A stretch of 34,920 nucleotides of DNA from Bacillota bacterium (lineage in GTDB: Bacteria > Bacillota > Clostridia > Lachnospirales > Lachnospiraceae): contig JAEWCQ010000030.1 of the NCBI GenBank assembly GCA_023390555.1, forward strand, positions 1 to 34,920. Direction: 5' to 3'. The notes under the pieces are model-generated. The model worked only from the letters and a program-made list of their open reading frames with translations. It searched no databases and was not told the origin of the DNA. Made by a program: the position numbers and the translations under genes. Positions within the stretch are counted from its first letter, which is position 1; the number at the start of each line of letters is the position of its first letter. This document shows, in pieces, positions 17,783 to 26,642 of this stretch.

Positions 17783-17790
17783 TTTAGTAT
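17773..17790. promoter_or_regulatory. Operator-like palindrome upstream of yerC
   Basis: An 18-base palindrome with a perfect 12-base core CTAAAATTTTAG and flanks AT[G]/[T]AT, broken only at one symmetric position. It covers the -10 region of the yerC-like gene and lies in the divergent gap shared with the lipoprotein gene. TrpR-family repressors bind short palindromes of this sort, so autoregulation is the natural guess. Confidence 0.5.
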
Positions 17791-17814
17791 CAAAAAGACA
17801 AAGGAGACAGGCGT

Positions 17815-18117
17815 ATGAGTAAGAATGTTAGAACAGAAGCAGTGGACCATTTGTTTGATGCAATCTTAAGCCTTGAGAATAAAGAGGAATGTTACAAATT
17901 CTTCGAGGATGTATGTACCGTGAATGAACTATTGGCATTTTCGCAGCGCTATGAGGTGGCTAAGATGTTGAGAGAGCAAAAGACATATCTTGACATTGCG
18001 GAAAAAACAGGTGCATCGACTGCAACAATCAGCCGTGTCAACCGTTCGCTCAATTACGGATGCGATGGATATGATATGGTATTTGCCAGAACGAATGTAA
18101 AGCCAAAAGAAAAATAA
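17815..18117 (+). CDS. YerC/YecD-family TrpR-like transcriptional regulator
   Basis: A 100-residue all-helical DNA-binding protein of the TrpR-related YerC/YecD family. The helix-turn-helix spans about residues 57-79 (TYLDIAEKTGASTATISRVNRSL), preceded by the dimerisation helices (LFDAILSL to ELLAFSQRYEVAKML). Members in Firmicutes have been proposed from comparative genomics as histidine-responsive repressors (HisR). That fits the nearby hisC but is not proven here. ATG 17815 is preceded by AAAGGAGA. A terminator follows at 18150-18183. Confidence 0.88.
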   Translation: MSKNVRTEAVDHLFDAILSLENKEECYKFFEDVCTVNELLAFSQRYEVAKMLREQKTYLDIAEKTGASTATISRVNRSLNYGCDGYDMVFARTNVKPKEK

Positions 18118-18149
18118 CTGTAATAGAATACAGCATGAGATATAGAAAG

Positions 18150-18183
18150 AGCCGGTTTTGGTATAAACCGACTTCTTTTTTTT
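18150..18183 (+). terminator. Terminator of the yerC-like gene
   Basis: GCCGGTTT and AAACCGAC pair with one mismatch around a six-base loop (18151-18172), followed by a run of eight T (18176-18183). The T-run reaches the stop codon of the convergent DUF1836 gene. Confidence 0.75.
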
Positions 18184-18862
18184 ATGATTCCGGTGTTTTT
18201 GCCTTTTCGTGTCCTTTGCCGGTTTTTTCAGCCGCTTTCTCCTGTTTTTCCGCAGCCTTTTTTTCCGCTTCCCGTTCCGTTGTCTGATCAATAATCTTTT
18301 CAATCAGCATTTTCTTCACAAATACATCAAAGCTCAACATGCAGATAAATGAAAAGGTATGGAGAAATTCCCGGTCTTCTTCCGGAGCATCCTGAAACGT
18401 ATTCTGAAAACTGGTGTTGAATTTCTTGGTAATGTCTTTCATCAGATTCTTGACTTCTTCACTTTCGAGACTGAAAACCTCTTCGTAGATGTCTGTCAGA
18501 TTGTATTCTGCATCGGCCGCAAAATATTTCTCCGTGAGAGGATGAAGAATGTTCTGAATATCATTGATGCTTAAAAGATTCTTAAAATAATAGATAAAGA
18601 TCAGCGTCAATACGTGTTCCTTAGAATATTTCTTTTTCACCGGCGGCGGTAAAAGATTATTTTTGGCATAGTTGTTGATCATGGTCTTGGTCAGTATCTT
18701 ATCATCCTCGTAACGCTTGGATTTTGTCAACTGTGTGTCCATAAACGTGGTAATCTGGTCCATGTAGAGATCAATATTCGGAATACTGTCCGGTCTGATG
18801 TAATCGATACGGGACAGACTCGCCAAAATACTGTTTAGAAAATCCTGTGTGTCAATTGTCAT
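18182..18862 (-). CDS. DUF1836 domain protein
   Basis: A 226-residue cytosolic protein of the DUF1836 family of Firmicutes, function unknown. The conserved segment is about residues 55-105: the DDKILTKTMINNYAKNNLLP region, then KKKYSKEHVLTLIFIYYFK and LSINDIQNIL. This reads like a MerR-like winged-helix recognition region and suggests DNA binding, though no target is known. The C-terminus is a lysine-, glutamate- and alanine-rich tail (about 35 residues, from TTEREAEKKAAEKQ) that is probably disordered or coiled. The frame allows GTG at 18871, but ATG at 18862 has GAGGTG six bases upstream and is preferred. Confidence 0.8.
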   Translation of the reverse strand: MTIDTQDFLNSILASLSRIDYIRPDSIPNIDLYMDQITTFMDTQLTKSKRYEDDKILTKTMINNYAKNNLLPPPVKKKYSKEHVLTLIFIYYFKNLLSINDIQNILHPLTEKYFAADAEYNLTDIYEEVFSLESEEVKNLMKDITKKFNTSFQNTFQDAPEEDREFLHTFSFICMLSFDVFVKKMLIEKIIDQTTEREAEKKAAEKQEKAAEKTGKGHEKAKTPES

Positions 18863-18956
18863 CGTATACACCTCAATTTTTTCGTTGTTTATTTTCTATT
18901 ATATAGTATTTAAAACTAGATGACAAGTCCAAAAGAGGATTGATTTGATGCGGGAC

Positions 18957-18984
18957 GTACCTGGATATGACTCGTACCAGGTGC
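18957..18984. other. Short hairpin in the 18863-19209 intergenic region
   Basis: GTACCTGG (18957-18964) can pair with CCAGGTGC (18977-18984), with one GU pair. It is followed by a T/A-rich stretch without a clean T-tract. The rest of this 347-base gap is AT-rich and holds the promoter at 19042-19070; I see no other gene. Confidence 0.35.
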
Positions 18985-19041
18985 AGATATTTTATTTTGA
19001 TTAGAGAATTGGAAAAATATGTAAAATATAGTCATTTTTAT

Positions 19042-19070
19042 TTGGAAAAAAATATAGATTCCAGTATAAT
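19042..19070 (+). promoter_or_regulatory. Promoter of the first zinc-ribbon gene
   Basis: TTGGAA (19042-19047) and a consensus TATAAT (19065-19070) are spaced by 17 bases. The start codon is 140 bases downstream, leaving a 5' leader of about 130 bases with no obvious structure. Confidence 0.6.
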
Positions 19071-19209
19071 GAAAAAGATAATTTGAATATGCAGATCAGA
19101 CTTGTTTGAGATTATTTCAGATCATCAGTATTTAAAAATATTGAGGTGTTTTGGACGGGAACAACGCAAAGAATATCAAATTATTACAAATACAAAGGAG
19201 ATATTGAGA

Positions 19210-20547
19210 ATGAAATTTTGTAAAAACTGTGGGAAAGAGATTACCGACGATAGTTTGTTTTGTCCGGGATGCGGAACAAAAACAAATTTGGAAGAAAGGA
19301 ATGCAAAAGGGAGTTTCTTCCAAAAGAGAGAACCAAAGAAAAAGCATGCGTTAAAAAAGTTATTGATTATTCTTGCAAGTGTATTGTGTGCAGGCATATT
19401 TTTGACCTGTGGAGTCTTTTATTTAAATGAAACGAAAAAACTGAAACAACTTGAGGACTATGTAATGTCCGATAAAATTAGTAAGGCAAGTGATTTTATA
19501 GCAGATCAGGAAGATGATTCAATATTTACAGATAGAGCTTACAAATTATTGAATAAGGTGTATGAGCAAAGTTTAGAAGAAGAAAATATTCAACGTGCAC
19601 GAAAATTATTTAATGGGAAATTAGTACGAACGGACAAGGGAAGCCTGAAAAATATAAGAAGCGAGGCTGACAGATACATATCGGAGAAAGAAAAGGGATT
19701 TGAAAAAGGTAAAATAGATTATAAAACGGCAGCCTCCTATATACAGGAATTCTGCCAATATGATGATTCCTCTATTTCAAAGAATGCAAAACAGGCAAAG
19801 GATGACATAGATGCGTTGAATGTATCCATGGAAGCTTATGAGAAGGCGGAAAAATTTTCGAAGGACAAAGATTATGAAAATGCATTGAAAAATTATTCAA
19901 ATGTTATCACTGCGGATAAAAATTACGCTTCCGCACAATCACAGATGAGTCAGATTATACCAATTTATAAAGAAGATGTGATGAATAGTCTGGAATCTTT
20001 CCTAAATGAGAAGAATTATTCCGGTGCTCTGGAAAATTTAAATTTGTTAAAAAAATTTTGTCAGGATCAGGACATTCAAGATAAAATTATTGAAATTCAG
20101 GATTTAAAAGATAGTTATGACAAGGAGCAGGAGGCAGCCCATATACAAAATTTGAAAGATATACAGCAGGTGGAGGCGATATCCACCTATGTGAAAAATG
20201 TTGGTTATAGCATTACTTTTATGAGAGGAAACACGGTCGTTAAAAACAATTCTGAAAAAGTTGCTAAAAATGTTATTTTTTCAATGCTTCTGTTTGATGG
20301 AAATGGGTATCCGGTTGCTACAGACTATGTGATATATCAGGGGAAATATGAGAATGAGTATAGCTGTGCATATAATTCCAGTAATATTCAGCCGGGAGAA
20401 ACTTATGGATCAGATGCAACATTCGAAGTTCCGGATCAGTGTAGACAAATAAAGGCCTGTGTAAAGCAGGTAGAATATACAGATGGATCTGTCTGGAGTA
20501 ATGATTATTATGATTACTGGCTCGAAGAAAATCATGCATCGTATTAG
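19210..20547 (+). CDS. Zinc-ribbon membrane protein with C-terminal DUF5780-like domain
   Basis: A 445-residue membrane protein of unknown function. A zinc ribbon at the N-terminus (C4, C7, C18, C21; CKNCGKEITDDSLFCPGCG) is followed by a basic linker and one membrane helix (about residues 51-72). Next comes a helical, lysine/glutamate-rich middle region resembling degenerate TPR repeats (EKAEKFSKDKDYENALKNYS). The C-terminal beta domain (about 330-445: SITFMRGNTVVKNNSEKVAKNVIFSM onward) resembles DUF5780-type domains. The zinc ribbon would be cytoplasmic and the rest outside. The frame opens at 19102, but AAAGGAG at 19194-19200 and the family start fix ATG 19210. Confidence 0.78.
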   Translation: MKFCKNCGKEITDDSLFCPGCGTKTNLEERNAKGSFFQKREPKKKHALKKLLIILASVLCAGIFLTCGVFYLNETKKLKQLEDYVMSDKISKASDFIADQEDDSIFTDRAYKLLNKVYEQSLEEENIQRARKLFNGKLVRTDKGSLKNIRSEADRYISEKEKGFEKGKIDYKTAASYIQEFCQYDDSSISKNAKQAKDDIDALNVSMEAYEKAEKFSKDKDYENALKNYSNVITADKNYASAQSQMSQIIPIYKEDVMNSLESFLNEKNYSGALENLNLLKKFCQDQDIQDKIIEIQDLKDSYDKEQEAAHIQNLKDIQQVEAISTYVKNVGYSITFMRGNTVVKNNSEKVAKNVIFSMLLFDGNGYPVATDYVIYQGKYENEYSCAYNSSNIQPGETYGSDATFEVPDQCRQIKACVKQVEYTDGSVWSNDYYDYWLEENHASY

Positions 20548-20692
20548 AGAAATAAAGAGTGATAAGTCATTCCGTGTGGTGTGGAAAATGAATGAAATCT
20601 GATGCAAGATTTGATAACAATTGTGGGAAAAGAAAAGCCAAACAAGCAGAAGGCACCTATAGATGGTGTATCAGGCAGAATAGGAGTGGATG

Positions 20693-21607
20693 ATGTATTG
20701 TAGATTTTGTGGAAAAGAAATTGAAGATGAAAGTGTATTTTGTAAACATTGTGGTAAAAAAATGGAGGAGACGGCTACGGATGAGGACTTTAAAACAAAC
20801 AGGAAGGTAAGTCTCAAACGTAAAATTCTAATTGGAGTAATTGGAGCCTTTGCTATCTTGCTGATCAGTGCAACGTTGTTTGCATACAAGCTTCTTGGTA
20901 CGAAGATAGTGAAAAATACAATAGAAGCCGGAAGCGATTTTGATATCGGGGATTATGTACACACTGTTTCAAAAAATGCGGTTATAGTGGAAAATGGCAG
21001 TTCGCTTAACACTTCGAAGCTTGGAAAGCATCAAATTGCCTATACGGTAAAAAATGGGAGTTTGTCGATTCATAGAAAAATGCAGTTAAAAGTAGTCGAT
21101 ACCACGAAACCGGTAATTACAGGAATGGAAAAAGTGATTATAGGAAAGGGAGAAGAATTTGATCCTGAAAATTATTATCAGGTAAAGGATATAGAAAGCT
21201 CTTTGAATAAAAATATCAAAGTATCTCCTGAAATAGATTCCAATAAAGAAGGAAAGAATTCAGTTGAACTCTCTGTGAAGGATTCTTCCGGAAATATCGG
21301 TAAATTAAAGGTCAATGTTGTTGTGGCAGATTTGTCTGAGGATGAACAAAATGTAATAAAAGTAATTAATCAATACAACGAAGAAAATGTTGGTGATGTT
21401 ACATGGGGAATTGGTTATGCTGCAGTAGATGCAGTGAACGGCGTTCAGGCATATGTGTATCTTCCAACAGATATCATCTATGCAATTTATGCTACGGGAG
21501 ATATTAAAAAATATACGGAAATGGATGCAGGCAGCGAAACGATGTTTCAGTTACTGGAGTATGCAATTCTTGAATATGGAACAAATGTAAATTTAAGTAC
21601 CTATTAG
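20693..21607 (+). CDS. Zinc-ribbon membrane protein with Ig-like domain
   Basis: A 304-residue protein with the same layout as its neighbour. It has an N-terminal zinc ribbon (C3, C6, C17, C20), a basic stretch and one membrane helix (about residues 45-65), then extracytoplasmic beta-rich domains. Residues about 110-190 (DTTKPVITGMEKVIIGKGEEFD, then ELSVKDSSGNIGKLKV) resemble bacterial Ig-like DUF5011-type domains. The last 110 residues are not recognised. Start is ATG 20693 rather than 20690, because AGGAG at 20682-20686 is better spaced for it. It follows the first zinc-ribbon gene by 145 bases with no visible terminator, so co-transcription is possible. Confidence 0.75.
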   Translation: MYCRFCGKEIEDESVFCKHCGKKMEETATDEDFKTNRKVSLKRKILIGVIGAFAILLISATLFAYKLLGTKIVKNTIEAGSDFDIGDYVHTVSKNAVIVENGSSLNTSKLGKHQIAYTVKNGSLSIHRKMQLKVVDTTKPVITGMEKVIIGKGEEFDPENYYQVKDIESSLNKNIKVSPEIDSNKEGKNSVELSVKDSSGNIGKLKVNVVVADLSEDEQNVIKVINQYNEENVGDVTWGIGYAAVDAVNGVQAYVYLPTDIIYAIYATGDIKKYTEMDAGSETMFQLLEYAILEYGTNVNLSTY

Positions 21608-21619
21608 TTTTTGTTTAAG

Positions 21620-21654
21620 ATCAGGGAATATCTCAGTGTGAGATGTTCCCTGAT
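21620..21654. terminator. Hairpin between convergent genes
   Basis: A 16-bp stem (21620-21635 with 21639-21654) with a single GU pair and a GTG loop. It lacks a long T-tract on either side but separates the zinc-ribbon gene from the converging permease, so it may serve both as a terminator or barrier. Confidence 0.65.
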
Positions 21655-21680
21655 TCACAGTGTTTCTAGGATGACTCTGA

Positions 21681-23138
21681 TCAGCCCTCCGAAAACGGGT
21701 CGTCGTTTCCGACCGTATAATCAATCGCATCCAGTCTTACAAATCTGGTTTTGTGCCGCCGTTTGTGTATCAGCATAAGAATAAGAAAGATAGGAATAGA
21801 GCTGTAAGAAGTGATAATACCCATCCAGTCTATGGTATCCTCCTGCAGATAGGTAAATCCCTGACCGAAGATAACGATGAAACATACGATAAGTGTGAGG
21901 ATGGGACCAATCGGGAAAAAAGGAGCCCTGAATTTTAAATTTTTGGCATCATGACCCTGTTTCAGATAACCAAGGCGAAAACGCACATGACTTAAAGTAA
22001 TGGAAAACCAGGTAATAAATCCACACAAGGCAGAGGCATTGATGAGCCACAGATAAACGGTGTCAGCAGCATATAATCCGGACAGCAGACAAAGAGCGGA
22101 AATCAGGCCGGTCATCAAAACTGCCGGCAAAGGTACGCCATGCCGATTGACTCCGCCAAGGAAGGCAGGAGCCTTTTTTTCTTTTGCCATTGCATACAGC
22201 ATACGGCTCGCACAATACATACCGGAATTCCCGCAGGAAAGTACGGCCGTTAAAACTACAATATTCATAATCATGGCAGCGGCAGGAATGCCGGCTTCTT
22301 TAAACACCATGGTAAACGGACTGGTATCCAAAGAAGCATCGGTATAAGGCAGCAGACAGCCAATGATAAAGATCGCGCCCACATAAAAGACCAGAACCCG
22401 GAAAAATATGGAATGTACGGCCTTTCGTATGGAGGTTTCCGGATCCTTGCTTTCCCCTGCGGTAATACCAAGCATTTCCTCGCCCTGGAAGGCATATCCG
22501 GATAGAAGGAAAACAAAAAATACGGATTTGATTCCTCCTACAAAGGGAGCTTCACCGACGGTCAGATTTTGAAAACCGACCGGTTTGCCGGTAAATACGC
22601 CAAATATCAAAAGTGTACCAATGATGAGAAATAAGATGACCGTGACTACTTTGATACCGGCAAACCAGAATTCGGATTCTCCGTATACCTTCGCAGAAAG
22701 CAGGTTCACCGTAATCAGTAAAAACAAAAAGATAACACACCAAAGGACACGGGGAATTTCCGGAAACCATTCGGACATGGCAATGGAACATCCGACAATT
22801 TCTGCGGCGATGGTCATTGTCCAGCTAAACCAGTAGTTCCACCCGTTAGCAAAGGAAAAGGAGGGGTCGACAAATTTTTCTGCGTAGGTCTCAAACGAAC
22901 CGGTAACCGGCAGGAAGGTAGCCATTTCCCCAAGTCCGCTCATGATAAAAAACACCATAATACCGACTGCCAGATAAGCAACCAGTGCACCGCCCGGTCC
23001 TGCGGTACGGATGGTACTTCCGATGGACTGAAATAATCCGGTTCCAATGACTCCGCCAAAGGCAATCATCTGGATATGACGGATCTTTAAATCTCTTTTC
23101 AGTAAATTTCCATTTTCATTCGTCTGTGATTTTGCCAT
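21681..23138 (-). CDS. Amino acid permease, APC superfamily (AAT family)
   Basis: Inner-membrane amino acid:proton symporter of 485 residues with about 12 membrane helices. The N-terminus (LKIRHIQMIAFGGVIGTGLFQSIG) carries the conserved APC glycine motif in helix 1. Further family marks are the EMATFLPVTGSFETYAEKFVDP region and FQGEEMLGITAGESKDP. The closest recognised relatives are lysine, arginine, GABA and aromatic permeases of the AAT group; substrate is not assignable. GAAGGGA precedes the ATG at 23138. It lies 34 bases downstream of the dehydrogenase and is probably the last gene of the minus-strand operon, so it likely brings in that pathway's amino acid substrate. Confidence 0.88.
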   Translation of the reverse strand: MAKSQTNENGNLLKRDLKIRHIQMIAFGGVIGTGLFQSIGSTIRTAGPGGALVAYLAVGIMVFFIMSGLGEMATFLPVTGSFETYAEKFVDPSFSFANGWNYWFSWTMTIAAEIVGCSIAMSEWFPEIPRVLWCVIFLFLLITVNLLSAKVYGESEFWFAGIKVVTVILFLIIGTLLIFGVFTGKPVGFQNLTVGEAPFVGGIKSVFFVFLLSGYAFQGEEMLGITAGESKDPETSIRKAVHSIFFRVLVFYVGAIFIIGCLLPYTDASLDTSPFTMVFKEAGIPAAAMIMNIVVLTAVLSCGNSGMYCASRMLYAMAKEKKAPAFLGGVNRHGVPLPAVLMTGLISALCLLSGLYAADTVYLWLINASALCGFITWFSITLSHVRFRLGYLKQGHDAKNLKFRAPFFPIGPILTLIVCFIVIFGQGFTYLQEDTIDWMGIITSYSSIPIFLILMLIHKRRHKTRFVRLDAIDYTVGNDDPFSEG

Positions 23139-23172
23139 TTTGCAATCCCTTCTTCCTGTAACGCTTCCTGTA

Positions 23173-24168
23173 CTATTTTTCGACCTGATTTACCATACGA
23201 AATACCTTGTCATACGCTCCGTTTAGATAATGAACGAGATTCTGGGAAGCAATCCGCTGACATTCGTAAAGTGCAGTGTCGGAATAGAACGCCATATGTG
23301 GTGTAATCACAACATTTTCTCTCCCGACAAGAGGATTTACGGTAGTTTCTTCATCTGTTTCCGTTTCCAGTACGTCAAGTCCGGCACCAAAGATCAATCC
23401 TTCATCCAGAGCCCTTACCAGATCCTGTTCCACAATCATGGCACCTCTGGAAACATTTACGATAACAGGCTTTTGCTTCATCTTACAGAAGGCATTATAG
23501 TCCAGCATACCAACATTGTCATCGGTCAAGCGCATGTTTACGGTGATAATGTTGGATGTTTCATACAATTCCTCCAGTGATACAAGCGTCACGCCAAGTG
23601 CATCGGCAGCCTCTTTCTTGCAGGAGGGACTGTAGGCGATCACCTTAAGCCCAAATCCCTGTGCACGTTTTGCCACAGCCTTTCCAATTTTTCCAAGCCC
23701 TAAGATGCCAAGTACAGAGCCTTCCAGCCGAAACATACCGGAGATGGAATTGTAATCATATTTATGGCAGACTTCAATCTGGTTTCTGTAATGCTTTAAA
23801 TTTCTTGCGACAGCAAGCATTAGGGTAATGGTATGGTCTGCAACTTCCTGTGTACAATATTCGCCGATTACGCAGACGCCGACCCCTTTTTTGGAGGCGG
23901 CATCTGCATCTACGAAGTTGTAACCGGTGGCTTCAATGGATATGATTTTTAATTGCTTTGTACTATCAATGACATCCTTTGGAAATTCCAGATAGGAGGT
24001 CAGGATTCCATCTGCGTCTGCAATCACAGACTTCAGTTCATTTACATCATTTTTATATTCATAAACGACAACCTCCGTATCGTCATCAAGTCCCTCTTTG
24101 AAAAAAGAGATTTCACGGTTTAGATCCCGGTTTAAAGGTTCCTTATAATCACAAATTACAATTTTCAT
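23173..24168 (-). CDS. D-isomer-specific 2-hydroxyacid dehydrogenase
   Basis: Cytosolic NAD(P)-dependent reductase of 2-keto acids to D-2-hydroxy acids, 331 residues. Domains run as a flavodoxin-like catalytic half, an inserted Rossmann domain and a C-terminal return. The dinucleotide loop is GLGKIG (157-162). Catalytic residues are R241 in NVSRGAMI, a glutamate in the ETETDEE stretch and H291 in TPHMAFYS. At the end of the second Rossmann strand S180 (VIAYSPS) stands where NAD-preferring members usually have aspartate, so NADPH use is possible. Its ATG overlaps the stop of the MFS gene by four bases (ATGA), showing translational coupling. The substrate is unknown; the linked aminotransferase suggests an amino-acid-derived keto acid. 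Confidence 0.9.
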   Translation of the reverse strand: MKIVICDYKEPLNRDLNREISFFKEGLDDDTEVVVYEYKNDVNELKSVIADADGILTSYLEFPKDVIDSTKQLKIISIEATGYNFVDADAASKKGVGVCVIGEYCTQEVADHTITLMLAVARNLKHYRNQIEVCHKYDYNSISGMFRLEGSVLGILGLGKIGKAVAKRAQGFGLKVIAYSPSCKKEAADALGVTLVSLEELYETSNIITVNMRLTDDNVGMLDYNAFCKMKQKPVIVNVSRGAMIVEQDLVRALDEGLIFGAGLDVLETETDEETTVNPLVGRENVVITPHMAFYSDTALYECQRIASQNLVHYLNGAYDKVFRMVNQVEK

Positions 24169-25436
24169 TGCTGCCCTCCTGATACGTCAGATGCATGGGA
24201 GACTTTTGCTTTATATAAGTAAATACAGATTACAATGGAAAGGACGCAGAATCCGACCAGCGTTCCAAAGATCATGGTATAGCCGCTGTTTCCATGCTTA
24301 TCCAGGAAGTTTCCGAAAATAGTATTTAAAAACAGATCCGGTGCGTATCCGCAGATGGATGCGATTCCGATTGCTGTACCGGCTGTCTTAATCGGAAGCT
24401 TCACTTCACTCATGATCGAAAACATGATGTTATAAAGTGCAAGTGAAAACAGACCAGGAAGCAGTGTGAGGAAGCTGATAAAAAGCACATTTGAGGTTGT
24501 TCCGGCTGCAAGAATGCTTCCCATGGAGCAGATGAAAAGAATAAATCCGGCAACAAACCATTTTAAAGTGGATTTGAAGAATTTATCTGCAATATAACCG
24601 GAAATCGGAGCTACCAGCATAAATACATAGGTACGGATAATACCAAAAATACCTGCGGATTCTACGGATACGTTCATAACATCGGTTAAGTAAGGTGTAA
24701 AATAAGAAGTTGAGGTATAAATACCATAAGTACAAAAGAATAAAATGGAAATAATCCATACGGTCGGATTTTTTAATACGCCGGAAACGTCTGCAAAATG
24801 AAATTTGTCTGCAGCTGCGGTTGCGGCAAGTGAAGTTCTTGTTTCATCCTCTTTCATAAAGAAAAGCAAAAGAAGTGATACCACGCCGGTAAAGACTGCC
24901 ATAACAATCATTGCCCAGAAAAATCCTGTTTTTTCATCGGTAAAGTTCGAGAATACCTTTAAGGATACGTAATTAACCAATGCAGCAGTAATGCCGTTGG
25001 AAGCATAATAGATACCGTATAAGCGTCCCTGCTCTTCTTCGGTTCCAATCATACGGATGGCCTTTAAAAGGGCAGACCAGAATACAAAGCCGGAGCTAAA
25101 GGCAAGCAGCAGCCAGATCATCATGGAAACCTTGTAATTAAAGGTGAGTGCAAATAATACGGTGAGTAACGTAGTACCAAGCAATGAAAAAATCAAGGCT
25201 TTTTTCGGTGATATCTTATCTGCCAGAATTCCCCCCGGAATATAAAGAATCATACATCCGATGGCATACATGGAGAGCAGGAAGCCGGCCTGGCCATTGG
25301 TAATTCCAAGTGTGTTGATCATTGGATCGTAAAAAACATACTTCATGTAAGGAAAGGCGTAGATGGAGCCTCCGGCAAAGCCAAGGATAATCAGTGTCAG
25401 GTACTTGGTTAATTTACTTTGGTTTGTTACGTTCAT
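24165..25436 (-). CDS. MFS transporter
   Basis: A 423-residue membrane transporter with about 12 helices in two halves. The loop after helix 2 carries the MFS signature (GGILADKISPKK), repeated weakly in the second half (SGYIADKFFKST). The longer reading from ATG at 25442 places the start one base after the GAGGG ribosome site, so ATG 25436 is preferred. It lies between the aminotransferase (18 bases upstream) and the coupled dehydrogenase, so it most likely moves a substrate or product of that pathway, such as a keto or hydroxy acid. The direction of transport cannot be told from sequence. Confidence 0.87.
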   Translation of the reverse strand: MNVTNQSKLTKYLTLIILGFAGGSIYAFPYMKYVFYDPMINTLGITNGQAGFLLSMYAIGCMILYIPGGILADKISPKKALIFSLLGTTLLTVLFALTFNYKVSMMIWLLLAFSSGFVFWSALLKAIRMIGTEEEQGRLYGIYYASNGITAALVNYVSLKVFSNFTDEKTGFFWAMIVMAVFTGVVSLLLLFFMKEDETRTSLAATAAADKFHFADVSGVLKNPTVWIISILFFCTYGIYTSTSYFTPYLTDVMNVSVESAGIFGIIRTYVFMLVAPISGYIADKFFKSTLKWFVAGFILFICSMGSILAAGTTSNVLFISFLTLLPGLFSLALYNIMFSIMSEVKLPIKTAGTAIGIASICGYAPDLFLNTIFGNFLDKHGNSGYTMIFGTLVGFCVLSIVICIYLYKAKVSHASDVSGGQQ

Positions 25437-25454
25437 AGTCATTCCCTCTTTTCG

Positions 25455-26567
25455 TTAGTTTGCTGCAGCGTATTCTGCTAATACGGTCTGCATGGTTTCC
25501 AGAAATGCCTGGTTCTGGTCGGTTGTTCCAATGGTGACACGCAGGTGCTTGTCATATCCCCAGCCACCGCACGGTCTTACAATGATACCTTTTTGCAGCA
25601 GAAGTTCACTGAGATCGGCAGCCGGATAAGGAGTTTGGAAAAAGACAAAATTAGCGTAAGATTTGTGGACGATGCAGCCCATTTTTTTCAGCTCTTCATT
25701 CATCCATTCTCTGTCGGCAATCAGTTTGTTTCCGTAGTACACGGCATTTTCTTTGTCTATGGTAATGGTTGCAACGGCACCTGCGAGACCGATCCGGTTT
25801 GCGTTAAACGGTTCGCTTACGGTGTCATAATATTGAATGATCTGCGGATCTGCAATCACATAACCGATTCTTCCACCGGCAAGACCATAATATTTGGAAA
25901 AAGTTCTTACACATAAAATATTTTTATGTTCCTTAATATAGCGGATGGTATCCGGCAGTACGGCAGCAGGAGCAAATTCCGCATATGCCTCATCCAATAC
26001 CACAAAGGTATGTTCCGGAAGCTTATCCAAAAAGGCCTCCAATTCCTTCGGGTCAATGACGCTTCCGGTTGGATTGTTTGGATTGCAGATCCAGATCAGC
26101 TTGCATTTTGGTGTAATGGCAGCTTCATAGGCATTTAAATCAATCGTGTAATTCTCGTCCAATGAAATTTCTTTTACTCTGGCACCCATTATTTTTGAAA
26201 TCTCACGGTACAGGCGGTAAGATTGTTTTGGCAGCAGCACCTCGTCACCGGCTTCCAAAAAAGTTCTTGCAATGGTCTCTAAGACACCGCCCGCGCCATG
26301 TCCGATTCCAACATAGCTGCCGTCAACACCGAACTTTTCTCCCAGTAAGTTCTTAAGACGAATAAAGTTTTTCTCCGGATAAATATTCAATTTTCCGATT
26401 TCCGAAGCCATCTGCACCTTGGCATTTTCATAAGGTCCGTAGGCATTTTCATTGGAACCAAGCTTAATAATGCTGCTTAATCCATACTCCTCCATAACAT
26501 CTTCCATACTTTTTCCTGAGACATATGCCTCACAGTCAAATGCTTCTTTTCTGATTCCTTTTAACAT
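25455..26567 (-). CDS. HisC-like aminotransferase (second paralogue)
   Basis: PLP-dependent aminotransferase of 370 residues in the HisC family. Motifs are KLGSNENAYGPYE, WICNPNNPTGSV, FVVLDEAYAEF and RTFSKYYGLAGGRIGYV with the PLP lysine K225. It differs from the hisC at 15365, and it is grouped with a hydroxyacid dehydrogenase and transporters rather than his genes, so an aromatic or other amino acid is a likelier substrate than histidinol phosphate. The frame is open to 26684, but AAAGGAGA just upstream fixes ATG 26567. The leader of about 150 bases contains a terminator-like hairpin. First gene of the minus-strand operon. Confidence 0.87.
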   Translation of the reverse strand: MLKGIRKEAFDCEAYVSGKSMEDVMEEYGLSSIIKLGSNENAYGPYENAKVQMASEIGKLNIYPEKNFIRLKNLLGEKFGVDGSYVGIGHGAGGVLETIARTFLEAGDEVLLPKQSYRLYREISKIMGARVKEISLDENYTIDLNAYEAAITPKCKLIWICNPNNPTGSVIDPKELEAFLDKLPEHTFVVLDEAYAEFAPAAVLPDTIRYIKEHKNILCVRTFSKYYGLAGGRIGYVIADPQIIQYYDTVSEPFNANRIGLAGAVATITIDKENAVYYGNKLIADREWMNEELKKMGCIVHKSYANFVFFQTPYPAADLSELLLQKGIIVRPCGGWGYDKHLRVTIGTTDQNQAFLETMQTVLAEYAAAN

Positions 26568-26642
26568 GATAGTTCTCCTTTTCGCTTTATCTAATCCGTT
26601 AGTCTTTTTTATAACATTGGGTATTCTGCCCAAGGATATACA

